A stretch of DNA of 64,000 nt from Falsiroseomonas ponticola (GTDB lineage: Bacteria; Pseudomonadota; Alphaproteobacteria; Acetobacterales; Acetobacteraceae): assembly GCF_016805305.1 (NCBI RefSeq), contig NZ_JAERQN010000001.1, forward strand, positions 1-64,000, in the 5' to 3' direction. The position numbers and the translations under genes were made by a program. Below, piece after piece: positions 9,800 to 18,415 of the stretch (position 1 is the stretch's first letter; every line of letters begins with the position of its first letter). The notes under the pieces are model-generated. The model was not told the DNA's origin, ran no database searches, and worked only from the letters and a program-made list of their open reading frames with translations.

Positions 9800-12382
9800 G
9801 TGACCGGATCGGGGACCCTGGCCGCAACCAACACCTTGGAAACGCTGTTGTCCCTCCGCCGCGTCAATGTCGCGATCCTCGCCATCGCGGGCGTCTTCCT
9901 GGCCTCCCTGGTCGGCATCCGCATGGCTTTCCTGGAACAGGAACGCGTCGCGGCGCTGGAACGGGCGGAGATCGGCACCCGCGAACTGGCCCGGCTGCTG
10001 GAACAATACGCCCGGCGATCCTTCGAGACGGCGGACCTCGTCTCCAACCGCGTGGCCGACCGCGTCGCCTCCCTCGGCGGCCCCGCCGCGGTGGTGGGTG
10101 ATGAGGGCTTCCATGACTGGCTGCGCGACCTCTCCGCCCGCTCCGCCGGCGACTACATCATGGTGGTGGATGAGGGCGCGCGGCCGGTCGCGCTGAACAG
10201 CCTCTTCCCCGCCCCGGACCTGGATTTCCGCGACCGCCGCTGGTTCCAGGCGCATCTCGCCGGCAATGACCGCCATGTGGGGGAGGCGATCTACAGCCGC
10301 GTGACGCGGGAGATCCTGTTCACCTACTCCGTCGCGATGCGCGATGCCGATGGCCGCCTGACCGGCGCGGTGCAGATCGCCCAGCGCCCCGGCTTCTTCC
10401 AGCAGCAGGCGGAGGCCAGCGAGATCGGCCAGGGCACCGTGCTCGCCATGCTGGACATCGAGGGCCGGATCCTCGCCCGCACCGGCATGACGCGGGAGAC
10501 GGTGGGCCGCGCCATCGCCGTGGCGCCGCCGAGCGCCACCAACGCGGCGGGCACGCTGCGCATCCCCTCCGCCCTCGATGGCGATGCGCGCATCATCTCC
10601 TACCGCCGCCTGGCGGACTGGCCCGTGATCGTCGCCGCCAGCGTGCCGGTGGACAGCGCGCTCGCCCCCTTCCGCGCGGCGCTGGTCTGGTCCGGCAGCA
10701 TCGTCGGCGCCGTCGCCGTCGCCATCATCCTGCTGACCGCCATCGCGCTGCGCCTGGCGCGGCGGGAGGAACAGGGGCGGGAGGCGCTGGCCCGCGCCAA
10801 TGCCGCGCTGCGCGACGCGGCGACGGAGCTGGAGCAGCGCGTGGCGGAGCGCACCCGGGCGCTCGCCACCGCGCGCGACCAGCTGGCGGAGAGCGAGCAC
10901 CGCTTCCGCGCCATCTTCAACAGCACCTTCCAGTTCATCGGCCTGCTGGCGCCGGACGGCACGGTGCTGGAAGCGAACGACGCCGCCCTCGCCTTCGGCG
11001 GCGTGACGCGGGAGGAGGTGGTCGGCCGCAGGCTGTGGGAGGCCCGGTGGTTCGAGATGGGGGAGGCGGTGCAGGACCGCCTGCGCGCCGCCATCGCCGC
11101 CGCCGCCGCCGGCACGCCCCAGCGCTATGAGGAGGTGGTCCGCGGGGCCGACCGCCTGGCCGCCATCGACTTCTCCATCCGCCCGCTGCGGGACACGGAG
11201 GGGCGCATCACCCTGCTGGTGCCCGAAGGCCATGACCTGACGGAGCTGAAGGCCGCCGAGGCAAGGCTGCGGGAGGCGCAGAAGATGGAGACGCTGGGCC
11301 AGCTGACGGGCGGCGTCGCGCATGACTTCAACAACCTGCTGATGGCGGTGCTCGGCAACCTGGCGCTGCTGAAGAAGCGGCTGCCGGAGGATCCCCGCCT
11401 GGCCCGGCTGCTGGATGGCGCGCTGCAGGGGGCGGAACGCGGCGCGGCGCTGACGCAGCGGCTGCTGGCCTTCGCGCGGCGGCAGGAACTGCGCCCCGCC
11501 GCGGTGGACCTGGCGGCGCTGGTGCTCGGCATGCGGGGCCTGCTGGAACGCTCCACCGGCCCCGGCGTGCGGATCGGGGTGGAGCTGCCGCCCGGCCTGC
11601 CCGCCGCGCTGGTCGATGCCAACCAGCTGGAACTCGCCCTGCTGAACCTGGCGGTGAATGCGCGGGACGCCATGCCGGGCGGCGGCACGCTGGCGGTGAC
11701 GCTGGCGGAAGCGCAGGCCCCCTCCCCCGGCGCGCCGCCCGGCCTGGCGCCGGGCGCCTATCTGCGCCTCGGCGTGCGGGACAGCGGCACGGGCATGGAT
11801 GCGGCGACGCTGGCGCGCGCGGTGGAGCCCTTCTTCACCACCAAGGGCGCCGGCCGCGGCTCCGGCCTCGGCCTGTCCATGGTGCAGGGGCTGGCGCAGC
11901 AATCCGGCGGCGGCCTCGCCCTGGCCAGCACGCCCGGCCAGGGCACGCTGGCGGAGATCTGGCTGCCGCGCGCCGGCCAGGCCGCCGCCGCGCCCCGCCC
12001 CGCGCCGCCGGATGCCCTGCCCGCGGTCGAGGCCAGGCGGGTGCTGGTGGTGGATGACGATCCGCTGGTGGCCGCCGGGACGGCGCTGATGCTGGAGGAT
12101 CTCGGCCATGGCGCGCTGATCGCCCGCTCGGCGCAGGAGGCGATCGAGCTTCTCGCCCGCGACCCCGCCATCGACCTGGTGCTGACGGACTACGCCATGC
12201 CGGGCATGAACGGGCTGGACCTGGCAGGGCTGCTGCGGCGCGACCATCCGGGGCTGAAGGTGGCGCTGGCGACCGGCCATGCGGAACTGCCGGCGACGGA
12301 GACGGATTGGCTGCCCCGCATCAACAAGCCCTATGGGCAGCGGGACCTGGCGCGGCTGGTGGCGCGGCTGACGGCGGCCTGA
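9800..12382 (+). CDS. Hybrid sensor histidine kinase with PAS and receiver domains
   Basis: An 860-residue inner-membrane protein starting at a GTG. Order: TM1 (about 24-45), a periplasmic Cache-like sensor domain, TM2 (about 294-320), a short coiled coil, a PAS domain (about 368-480), a HisKA-type dimerisation domain with His508 in GGVAHDFNNLL, an HATPase domain (LGLSMVQG), and a C-terminal receiver domain with Asp797 in LTDYAMPGMNG and Lys in NKPYG. The HDFNNLL form is typical of kinases with a fused receiver. No response regulator gene is adjacent, so the output partner is unknown. Confidence 0.88.
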   Translation: MTGSGTLAATNTLETLLSLRRVNVAILAIAGVFLASLVGIRMAFLEQERVAALERAEIGTRELARLLEQYARRSFETADLVSNRVADRVASLGGPAAVVGDEGFHDWLRDLSARSAGDYIMVVDEGARPVALNSLFPAPDLDFRDRRWFQAHLAGNDRHVGEAIYSRVTREILFTYSVAMRDADGRLTGAVQIAQRPGFFQQQAEASEIGQGTVLAMLDIEGRILARTGMTRETVGRAIAVAPPSATNAAGTLRIPSALDGDARIISYRRLADWPVIVAASVPVDSALAPFRAALVWSGSIVGAVAVAIILLTAIALRLARREEQGREALARANAALRDAATELEQRVAERTRALATARDQLAESEHRFRAIFNSTFQFIGLLAPDGTVLEANDAALAFGGVTREEVVGRRLWEARWFEMGEAVQDRLRAAIAAAAAGTPQRYEEVVRGADRLAAIDFSIRPLRDTEGRITLLVPEGHDLTELKAAEARLREAQKMETLGQLTGGVAHDFNNLLMAVLGNLALLKKRLPEDPRLARLLDGALQGAERGAALTQRLLAFARRQELRPAAVDLAALVLGMRGLLERSTGPGVRIGVELPPGLPAALVDANQLELALLNLAVNARDAMPGGGTLAVTLAEAQAPSPGAPPGLAPGAYLRLGVRDSGTGMDAATLARAVEPFFTTKGAGRGSGLGLSMVQGLAQQSGGGLALASTPGQGTLAEIWLPRAGQAAAAPRPAPPDALPAVEARRVLVVDDDPLVAAGTALMLEDLGHGALIARSAQEAIELLARDPAIDLVLTDYAMPGMNGLDLAGLLRRDHPGLKVALATGHAELPATETDWLPRINKPYGQRDLARLVARLTAA

Positions 12383-12386
12383 GCCC

Positions 12387-12614
12387 TCACTCCGCGCCCA
12401 TCATGGCGCCGCGGGCGGGGGCCACCTGCTCCTCCGCCAGCGTCCGGCGCAGGAAGGTCGGCCACAGCGCCCAGGCGGTGCCGGGCTCGGCGGGGGTATC
12501 GGCCAGGGAATCCGCCCCGGACCCGGCATGGCGGGCCGCCCGCGCATCCCGCGCCGCGCCGGCCCCGCTTCCCCCCGGTGCCTCGGATGGCCCGGTATCC
12601 GCCCTTCTTCCCAT
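12387..12614 (-). CDS. Possible small hypothetical protein
   Basis: A 75-residue frame starting MGRRADTGPSE, with GGGGA about 6 bases before the ATG. Its second half (AWALWPTFLRRTLAEEQ) has codons with consistently G or C in third position, as expected for a real gene here. It ends 4 bases beyond the stop of the convergent hybrid kinase. No family is recognised. The remaining gap to 12900 holds no other gene that I can support. Confidence 0.4.
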   Translation of the reverse strand: MGRRADTGPSEAPGGSGAGAARDARAARHAGSGADSLADTPAEPGTAWALWPTFLRRTLAEEQVAPARGAMMGAE

Positions 12615-12900
12615 GGCGTTGTCCCCGCGGATGTACCGCCCCGCCATCCTGGCGAAGCGCCGGCGGCTTCCGCAACCCGGCGCTGCATCCGCTGCCGCAA
12701 GCGTGATGGGTCGTTGCATTTTCGTCACAGCACGCCGCCGCTACACTCCGACATCGAGGACGGCATCCCCCCGTGCGACGATGGGGGGCGGGATGGAACC
12801 GTCCTGGTCCGGCGCCATTGCCCGCCAGGACGCAGGCCGGTGGTCCCGCGCCCCCGCCGGGGCGCATCGCCCGGCCACGGGCCTTCGTCACGCCGCATCG

Positions 12901-15018
12901 ATGCAGGAGGCCGCCGCCATCGTCGCCACGCCCATGCCGCCACCCGCCGCCCGCGGCGCGCCGAGCCTGCGGGCCCGCCTGCTCGCCCTGGTGGCGCTGC
13001 TGGTGGTGGCGCTCATCGGGCTGGGCGGCCTCGCGGTCTGGCAGGCGCATGCGGAAAGCCGCCGCCAGGCGGGGGACCGGCTGCTGGCCGCCGCCCGCGC
13101 CATGGCGCACCGGATTGACCTGGAATTCGCCCGGGCGGAAGCGCTGCTGACCGGCTTCGCCGCCCAGCCCGGCCTGGCGGAGGGCGATGCGGCGGCCTTC
13201 ATGGCGGCCGCCGCGCGGCTCGGCCCGCTGCCGGATGGGCGCGTGCTCGCCATGGCGCGGATGGGCGAAGGCCAGGTCGCCAACACGGCGATGGGGATCC
13301 TGCCCGGCCCCACCCCCATCCCCCCGGCGCTGGCGGAGGCGCTGGCCCGCGGCGGCACCGCCATCTCCAACCAGTATCGCGGCACGCTCAGCGGCCGCCC
13401 CACCGTCGCGGTGGCCATCCCGTTGCCCGCCGGGGCGGACCCGCCCCGCCTCGCCATCGGCCTGTCCCTGCCCGGGGAGGCGATCGCCCCGGCGCTGGGC
13501 GACGCACCGCTGCCGCAGGGCGCGGTGGCGGGGCTGATGGACCGCCGCGGCATCATCATCGCCCGCAGCCGCGACGCCGCCGCCGCCATCGGCCAGCCCG
13601 CCGTGCCCGCGCTGGTGGAGGCGATGGCGCAGGCCGGCGAAGGAGTGGTGGAGGGCATCGCCAACCGGGACGGGGAGGTTTCGGTCATCGCCTTCGCCCG
13701 CGCCCCCGTCTCCGGCTACGGCGCCGCCGTCGCGCAGCCCGAGGCGGTGTTCGAGGCCGGGCTGCGGGAGGCGCTGACGCGCCTGCTGCTGAGCACCCTG
13801 CCCGTCGCCGTGCTCGGCCTCGGCATCGCGCTGCTGCTCGCGCTCCGGCTGCGCCGGGCGCTGGCGGCGCTGTCCGCCATGCCGGACAGCATCCCCCCCG
13901 CCGGCCTGGCGCCGGGCCCGAAGCTGGCGGAGGTGCAGGACCTGGCCCGCGCGCTCGCCGCCGCCGATGCCGCGCGCACCGCCACCGAAGCGGCGCTGCG
14001 CGAACGCACCGCCTGGCTGGAACAGGCCCAGCGCGCCGCCGCCGTCGGCACCTGGCGCTGGGATTTCGCCACCGGGGAGCTGCGCTGGTCGGAAGCGATG
14101 TTCCGCCTCTATGGGCTGGACCCCGCCACGCAGGGCCCGCCCAGCCTGGCGCTGTGGCGCAGCCACCTGCTGCCGGAGGACCGCGCCGCCGGCATCGCCG
14201 CGATGGAGCGCGCCCGGCTGACCGGGCGGCATGAGGCGGAGGCGCGCATCCGCCGTGCCGATGGCGCCATCCGCTGGATCCGTGCCAGCGGCGCCGTCGA
14301 ATACGGGCCGGACGGCACGCCCGAGCGCCTTGTCGGCGCCAGCCATGACGTGACGGAACAGCGCCTGCTGGCGCAGGAGCGGGACGCCCGGATCGCGGAG
14401 AAGGACCTGCTGGTGCAGGAGATGCACCACCGCGTGAAGAACAGCCTCCAGCTCGTCCAGGGGCTGCTGCTGCTGCAGGCCCGCGGCGCCGCCGACCCCG
14501 CGCTGGCGGCCAAGCTACGGGAAGCCGCGGGCCGCATCGTCTCCATCGCCGCCGTCCATCGCCGCCTCTACGAAGGCGCCCCCGGCATGGCGCAGGAAGT
14601 GGCCGAGCATCTCCGCGCGCTGGTCGAGGATCTGGGCCACTCGCTCGGCTCCTCCGGCCGCGCCATCGACCTCTCGGCCGCGCCCGGCCTGCGCCTGCCG
14701 GCGGGGCAGATGGCGGCGATGGGGCTGCTGGTCACGGAACTCGTCACCAATGCGCTGAAGCACGGCGCCGGGCGCATCGCCGTGCGCTTCCAGCCCGGGC
14801 CGGCCGGGGCGGTGCTGGAAGTGGCGGATGAAGGCGCGGGCTTCCCCCCGGGATTCGACCCGACGCAGTCCCGCGGCCTCGGCATGCGCGTCGCCCTCGC
14901 CATGGCGCGCCAGCTGCGCGGCGCGCTGGCGGTGCAACCGGGCCCCGGGGGATGCGTGGTGGTGCGGCTGCCGCCCTCGGCCGAAGCGCCGGAGGACGCT
15001 GTCCAAATTTCCAACTAA
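12901..15018 (+). CDS. Sensor histidine kinase of the HisKA_2 type
   Basis: About 705 residues. It has TM1 (26-50), an extracytoplasmic sensor region, TM2 (about 297-320), a PAS_3 domain (about 381-480, RWDFATGELRWSEAM), a HisKA_2 domain with the paired histidines 509/510 in EMHHRVKNSLQL, and an ATPase domain (ELVTNALKHGA). HisKA_2 kinases commonly signal to response regulators without DNA-binding domains or to the general stress pathway. The ATG at 12901 is a choice; in-frame ATGs at 12781 and 12934 are possible, and none has a convincing ribosome binding site. It has no neighbouring regulator. Confidence 0.82.
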   Translation: MQEAAAIVATPMPPPAARGAPSLRARLLALVALLVVALIGLGGLAVWQAHAESRRQAGDRLLAAARAMAHRIDLEFARAEALLTGFAAQPGLAEGDAAAFMAAAARLGPLPDGRVLAMARMGEGQVANTAMGILPGPTPIPPALAEALARGGTAISNQYRGTLSGRPTVAVAIPLPAGADPPRLAIGLSLPGEAIAPALGDAPLPQGAVAGLMDRRGIIIARSRDAAAAIGQPAVPALVEAMAQAGEGVVEGIANRDGEVSVIAFARAPVSGYGAAVAQPEAVFEAGLREALTRLLLSTLPVAVLGLGIALLLALRLRRALAALSAMPDSIPPAGLAPGPKLAEVQDLARALAAADAARTATEAALRERTAWLEQAQRAAAVGTWRWDFATGELRWSEAMFRLYGLDPATQGPPSLALWRSHLLPEDRAAGIAAMERARLTGRHEAEARIRRADGAIRWIRASGAVEYGPDGTPERLVGASHDVTEQRLLAQERDARIAEKDLLVQEMHHRVKNSLQLVQGLLLLQARGAADPALAAKLREAAGRIVSIAAVHRRLYEGAPGMAQEVAEHLRALVEDLGHSLGSSGRAIDLSAAPGLRLPAGQMAAMGLLVTELVTNALKHGAGRIAVRFQPGPAGAVLEVADEGAGFPPGFDPTQSRGLGMRVALAMARQLRGALAVQPGPGGCVVVRLPPSAEAPEDAVQISN

Positions 15019-15041
15019 ATCGTTAATATTTCGTTGTCGAC

Positions 15042-15070
15042 TTGTTCCGCGGCATCGAGTCATCTACCCT
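15042..15070 (+). promoter_or_regulatory. Candidate sigma-70 promoter
   Basis: TTGTTC at 15042-15047 and TACCCT at 15065-15070 are separated by 17 bases, just downstream of an unusually A+T-rich patch (15005-15035). It would drive the membrane protein gene at 15088. The -10 match is weak. Confidence 0.25.
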
Positions 15071-15087
15071 TCGCGGCGGAGGGTCTC

Positions 15088-15540
15088 ATGGTCGTCGCCG
15101 CGGTCATCCTGGTCTCCCTGCTGCTGCTGCCGGGCGTGATCGCCGGGCTCATCGTGCGGCCGCTGTTCATCACCCCCGCCTTCACCACCCCGCCGCTCTC
15201 GACGCATGACATCCGCTATGTGCTGAACCAGCACAGCGCCGGGCTGTTCGACATCGTCATGCGCGCCGTCGTCGCGGAAGTCGCGCTGGGCTTCCTGGCC
15301 GGCAGCGTGGCGGTGACGCTGGCGCGCATGGTGCTGGCGCGGGAGAGGCTGATGCCCGTGGCCTATGCCGTCAGCATGGCGCTGGCCGGGCTGCTGGTCT
15401 TCGACCAGGCGCCATCCGTGCTGCGCTACGGCGTGTCCGAGGCCGCGGTCGCCATGGCGACCTACCTGGCCGGCATCAGCGCGGGCATGATCGTCGCCGC
15501 CGCCTTCGCGGACAGCAAGGCGCAGCGCGCGGTGGGATAG
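15088..15540 (+). CDS. Hypothetical membrane protein
   Basis: A 150-residue protein with three to four hydrophobic segments (about 2-25, 60-85, 95-115 and 120-140). The ATG at 15088 is chosen because GGCGGAGGG precedes it at the right distance; an upstream ATG at 15034 would add a hydrophilic tail with no such site. I recognise no family. It follows the sensor kinase by 70 bases but has its own candidate promoter. Confidence 0.65.
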   Translation: MVVAAVILVSLLLLPGVIAGLIVRPLFITPAFTTPPLSTHDIRYVLNQHSAGLFDIVMRAVVAEVALGFLAGSVAVTLARMVLARERLMPVAYAVSMALAGLLVFDQAPSVLRYGVSEAAVAMATYLAGISAGMIVAAAFADSKAQRAVG

Positions 15541-15609
15541 GGCATTTTCGAGTCGGGCGGCATCGCCCGGCGACCCGGACAATGCGCGGAAACAGATGTC
15601 CAGGCCGGG

Positions 15610-16431
15610 TCAGCTTCCCAGGCGCCGCAGGAAGGCGCCGTGCACGAAGCCGTCCTGCACGCCATCGCCCTGCAGATCCACCAGGCGCCAGTCGCCTTCC
15701 TCCCGCAGCACGCGCAGCTTCGTCCCCGGCGGCAGCTTCCCCACCACCGCGAAGGCCGGGCCCGGCCCGCCGCGCAGGTTCAGCTCGTCCCGCACCACCA
15801 CCTCGAACTGGCCGAGGTCACGCTCCGCCAGGCTGCCCGAACCCGCCGCGCCGCCGCCCAGCGCCTGGAAGCGCCGCATCGGGAAGGCCGGGCCGGGGTC
15901 CACCTTGCGCGTCGGCGCGATGTCGTCATGGCCGACCACCTCCTGGATGGTCGGATAGGCCTCCCGCAGCGCGAGGGTGATGGCCTCCACCGCGCGCAGC
16001 TGCGGCTCCGGGAAGGCCTCCCACCCCATCTCGGGCCCGCCATTGCGGTGCCGCGCCACCACCACCTGCTCGGCCGTGAAGACGCGGCCCAGCCCGTCCC
16101 GCGTCCAGCCATCGCCGGCGCGCCGGTCGAGGAAGCCGAGATTGGCGATCTCGATGCCGATGGAATGGCCGTTCAGCCCGTTGAAGCCCCGCCAGGTGGA
16201 GGGGCCGGCATGGAAGGCCTCGGTCGTGAACTCCACCGTCTGGATGATGGAGCCGTCGCGCTCCACGAAGAGATGCGCGGAGAGGCCCCGATCCTTGATG
16301 GCGCGGACGGAGCCCAGCGCGGAGCCGCCGGCGGTGTAGTGCATGACGATGAAGCGCGGCGTGATCTTGCCGCCGACATGCGGCGTGGCATCGAAGGGCA
16401 CGCCGTCCAGCCTGTTGCGCTTGACCTGCAT
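15610..16431 (-). CDS. N-acetylmuramoyl-L-alanine amidase with C-terminal SH3 domain
   Basis: A 273-residue amidase_2 (PGRP-like) enzyme that cuts the bond between muramic acid and the peptide stem. Zinc ligands are visible as MHYTAGG (His31), the later AFHAGPS, and VVGHDDIAP. From about residue 200 there is a bacterial SH3-like domain (DLGQFEVVVRDELNLRGGPG) that may bind cell wall. No signal peptide is evident, so it may be a cytoplasmic AmpD-type recycling enzyme, although SH3 fusions are more usual in exported enzymes. It is monocistronic. Confidence 0.82.
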   Translation of the reverse strand: MQVKRNRLDGVPFDATPHVGGKITPRFIVMHYTAGGSALGSVRAIKDRGLSAHLFVERDGSIIQTVEFTTEAFHAGPSTWRGFNGLNGHSIGIEIANLGFLDRRAGDGWTRDGLGRVFTAEQVVVARHRNGGPEMGWEAFPEPQLRAVEAITLALREAYPTIQEVVGHDDIAPTRKVDPGPAFPMRRFQALGGGAAGSGSLAERDLGQFEVVVRDELNLRGGPGPAFAVVGKLPPGTKLRVLREEGDWRLVDLQGDGVQDGFVHGAFLRRLGS

Positions 16432-16523
16432 CGCCCGCCCCCACCGCCTTGCGCGGCCGGAACGTTAACGCCGCCCGGCGGTGTCCTGCAACCCTGGCGC
16501 GCGTTGCCGCGCGGCGAATCGCG

Positions 16524-16973
16524 TCAGGCTTTCTTCTCCCACCCCCGCGGCCCCTGCTGCCAATAGGCCAGCGCATGCCCCGCCGCCTTGGCCGCCTTCC
16601 AGCGCCCGCGCGCCGCCGCCACCGCCGCCTCATCCCCGCCATCGAACAGGTCCAGCACCCGGTCGAAGGCCTCGAGATGCGCGCTGCTCGTCCCCTCCAG
16701 CAGGAAGAGGAAGCGCGCCCCGTTCGGGGCCTCCCCATCCTCCGTCGTCAGCCAGATCGGCTGCAGGGCGGCATGGCCCATGCGGGGCGTGCCATGGGGC
16801 AGCCAGTCCGGGTCCGGGCAGGTCCAGAGCGTGGCGTCCAGCGCCTCCAGCCGCTCCTGGGACGCCAGCCGCACCATGGCCCGCCCGCCCCCCGCCAGCA
16901 CCCGGCCCAGCAGCTTCGGCAGCGCCTGTTCCAGCGGCGTGCGCGTCAGGTGGTAGAAGCCGTATTCCGCCAT
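16524..16973 (-). CDS. holC: DNA polymerase III subunit chi
   Basis: A 149-residue protein beginning AEYGFYHLTRTPLEQALPKLL, the typical HolC opening, with the later RFLFLLEGTSSAHLEAFDRV and LFDGGDEAAV. Chi links the clamp loader to single-strand DNA binding protein at the replication fork. It is the last gene of the pepA operon; its ATG overlaps the stop of the preceding peptidase gene by one base (TGATG), which implies translational coupling. The pepA-holC neighbourhood is common in proteobacteria. Confidence 0.9.
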   Translation of the reverse strand: MAEYGFYHLTRTPLEQALPKLLGRVLAGGGRAMVRLASQERLEALDATLWTCPDPDWLPHGTPRMGHAALQPIWLTTEDGEAPNGARFLFLLEGTSSAHLEAFDRVLDLFDGGDEAAVAAARGRWKAAKAAGHALAYWQQGPRGWEKKA

Positions 16974-18406
16974 CAGCCGCGCGCCCCCGGCGCGGCGTGA
17001 TGGTCCGCCTCCTCATGGTGCATCGCCACCCAGCGATCCAGCAGCCGCGCGCCGAAGCCCGTGGCCCCCGCCGGGCCCAGCGCATGCGCCCCGTCCTGCG
17101 TATCCACCCCCGCGATGTCGAGATGCGCCCAGGGCACATCCCCCACGAAATGCTCCAGGAAGGCCGCGGCATGGCAGGCATCGGGCAGCAGGCGCCCCGC
17201 CTGGCACTGCCGGAGATCGGCGATGTCGGAGCGCAGATCCTCCCGGTGCCGCTCCCCGATCGGCAGCGGCCAGAGCGGTTCGCCCACCGCCTCCCCCGCC
17301 GCGGCCAGGGCGGCGGCCAGCGCGCCGTCATTGCCGAACAGCCCGGCGCGATGGTGGCCGAGCGCGGTCACCACCGCCCCCGTCAGCGTCGCGAGATCGA
17401 CCACCGCGCGCGGGGCATGGCGCGTCACGGCGTGATGCAGCGCATCGGCCAGCACCAGGCGCCCTTCCGCATCGGTGTCGATCACCTCCACCGTGCGGCC
17501 CGACCCCGTGCGCAGCACGTCGCCGGGGCGGTAGGAGGCCGCGCCCGTCGCATTCTCCGCGATGGCCAGCACCGCGACCGCCGGGCAGGGGGAGTTGCGC
17601 CGCGCGAGGGCCAGCATCGCCCCCGCGCAGGCCGCGGCCCCCGCCATGTCCGCCCGCATCGCCTCCATCCCCTGCGCCCCCTTGATGGAGATGCCGCCGG
17701 TGTCGAAGACGAGGCCCTTGCCCACGAAGGCGACCGGCGGCGCCACCAGGCTGCCCTTCCAGCGCAGCGTCACCAGGCGGGGCGGGAAGGCGCTGCCCTG
17801 CCCCACGGCCAGCAGCGCGCCATAGCCTTCCCGCGCCAGGCGCTTGCGGCCCCAGACCTCCACCTCGATCCCGTGCCGCGCCAGGCCGCGCAGGCGGCGG
17901 ACGAAATCCCGCGTGGTCAGCACATTGGCGGGCTCCGTGGTCCAGTCCCGCGCCACCAGGCAGCCCTTCACCGCCGCCGCCGCGCCCCGCCAGGCCGCCC
18001 GCGCCGCGCCGGGGTCATCCGCCAGCACCGTCACGGCGCGGGGCGGCGCTTCCTCCGCCGGCCTGCGGCGGTAGCGGTCGAAGCGCCAGGCGCCGAGCGC
18101 CATGCCGGCCGCCAGCGCGGCGGCGTCCCCGGCGCCGAGGCCGCGCGCATCCAGCACCGCATCGCCCGCCTTCAGCGCCAGCGCGGCGGCGGCGCCCGCC
18201 CTTTCCCAGTCCAGCGCCCGCCCCGGCGTGCCGAGCCCGAGCAGCAGCGGCCCGCCCGCCAGGTCCAGCACCGCGCCTTCCTCCGCCCGGAAGCCGGCGG
18301 CCCCGGCGGCCGCGGCCCAGGGGGCGGGCGGCGCCGCGCCGGCGGCCAGCGGCAGCACCAGCCGCCCGCCCAGCGGCGCGGTCCTGCGGAAGCGGACGGC
18401 CAGCAT
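16973..18406 (-). CDS. Second M17 (leucyl aminopeptidase family) peptidase
   Basis: A 477-residue paralogue of the upstream PepA. The metal-site motifs are kept: FVGKGLVFDTGGISIK, MRADMAG and DTDAEGRLVLADAL. The Asn of the usual NTDAEGR is Asp here. The N-terminal macro-like domain is alanine-rich and shorter in ordered segments than in PepA. It starts 9 bases after the pepA stop, so the two form a tandem pair with holC. The substrate is probably an N-terminal dipeptide or a cysteinyl-glycine type peptide, but this is inference. Confidence 0.85.
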   Translation of the reverse strand: MLAVRFRRTAPLGGRLVLPLAAGAAPPAPWAAAAGAAGFRAEEGAVLDLAGGPLLLGLGTPGRALDWERAGAAAALALKAGDAVLDARGLGAGDAAALAAGMALGAWRFDRYRRRPAEEAPPRAVTVLADDPGAARAAWRGAAAAVKGCLVARDWTTEPANVLTTRDFVRRLRGLARHGIEVEVWGRKRLAREGYGALLAVGQGSAFPPRLVTLRWKGSLVAPPVAFVGKGLVFDTGGISIKGAQGMEAMRADMAGAAACAGAMLALARRNSPCPAVAVLAIAENATGAASYRPGDVLRTGSGRTVEVIDTDAEGRLVLADALHHAVTRHAPRAVVDLATLTGAVVTALGHHRAGLFGNDGALAAALAAAGEAVGEPLWPLPIGERHREDLRSDIADLRQCQAGRLLPDACHAAAFLEHFVGDVPWAHLDIAGVDTQDGAHALGPAGATGFGARLLDRWVAMHHEEADHHAAPGARG

Positions 18407-18415
18407 GGCCCGGCC

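Noticed and set aside
12615..12900. A NepR-like anti-sigma gene beside the HisKA_2 kinase
   Set aside because: HisKA_2 kinases often neighbour nepR, but no frame in or near this gap has the conserved NepR helix pattern; the small frame at 12387-12614 does not resemble it.
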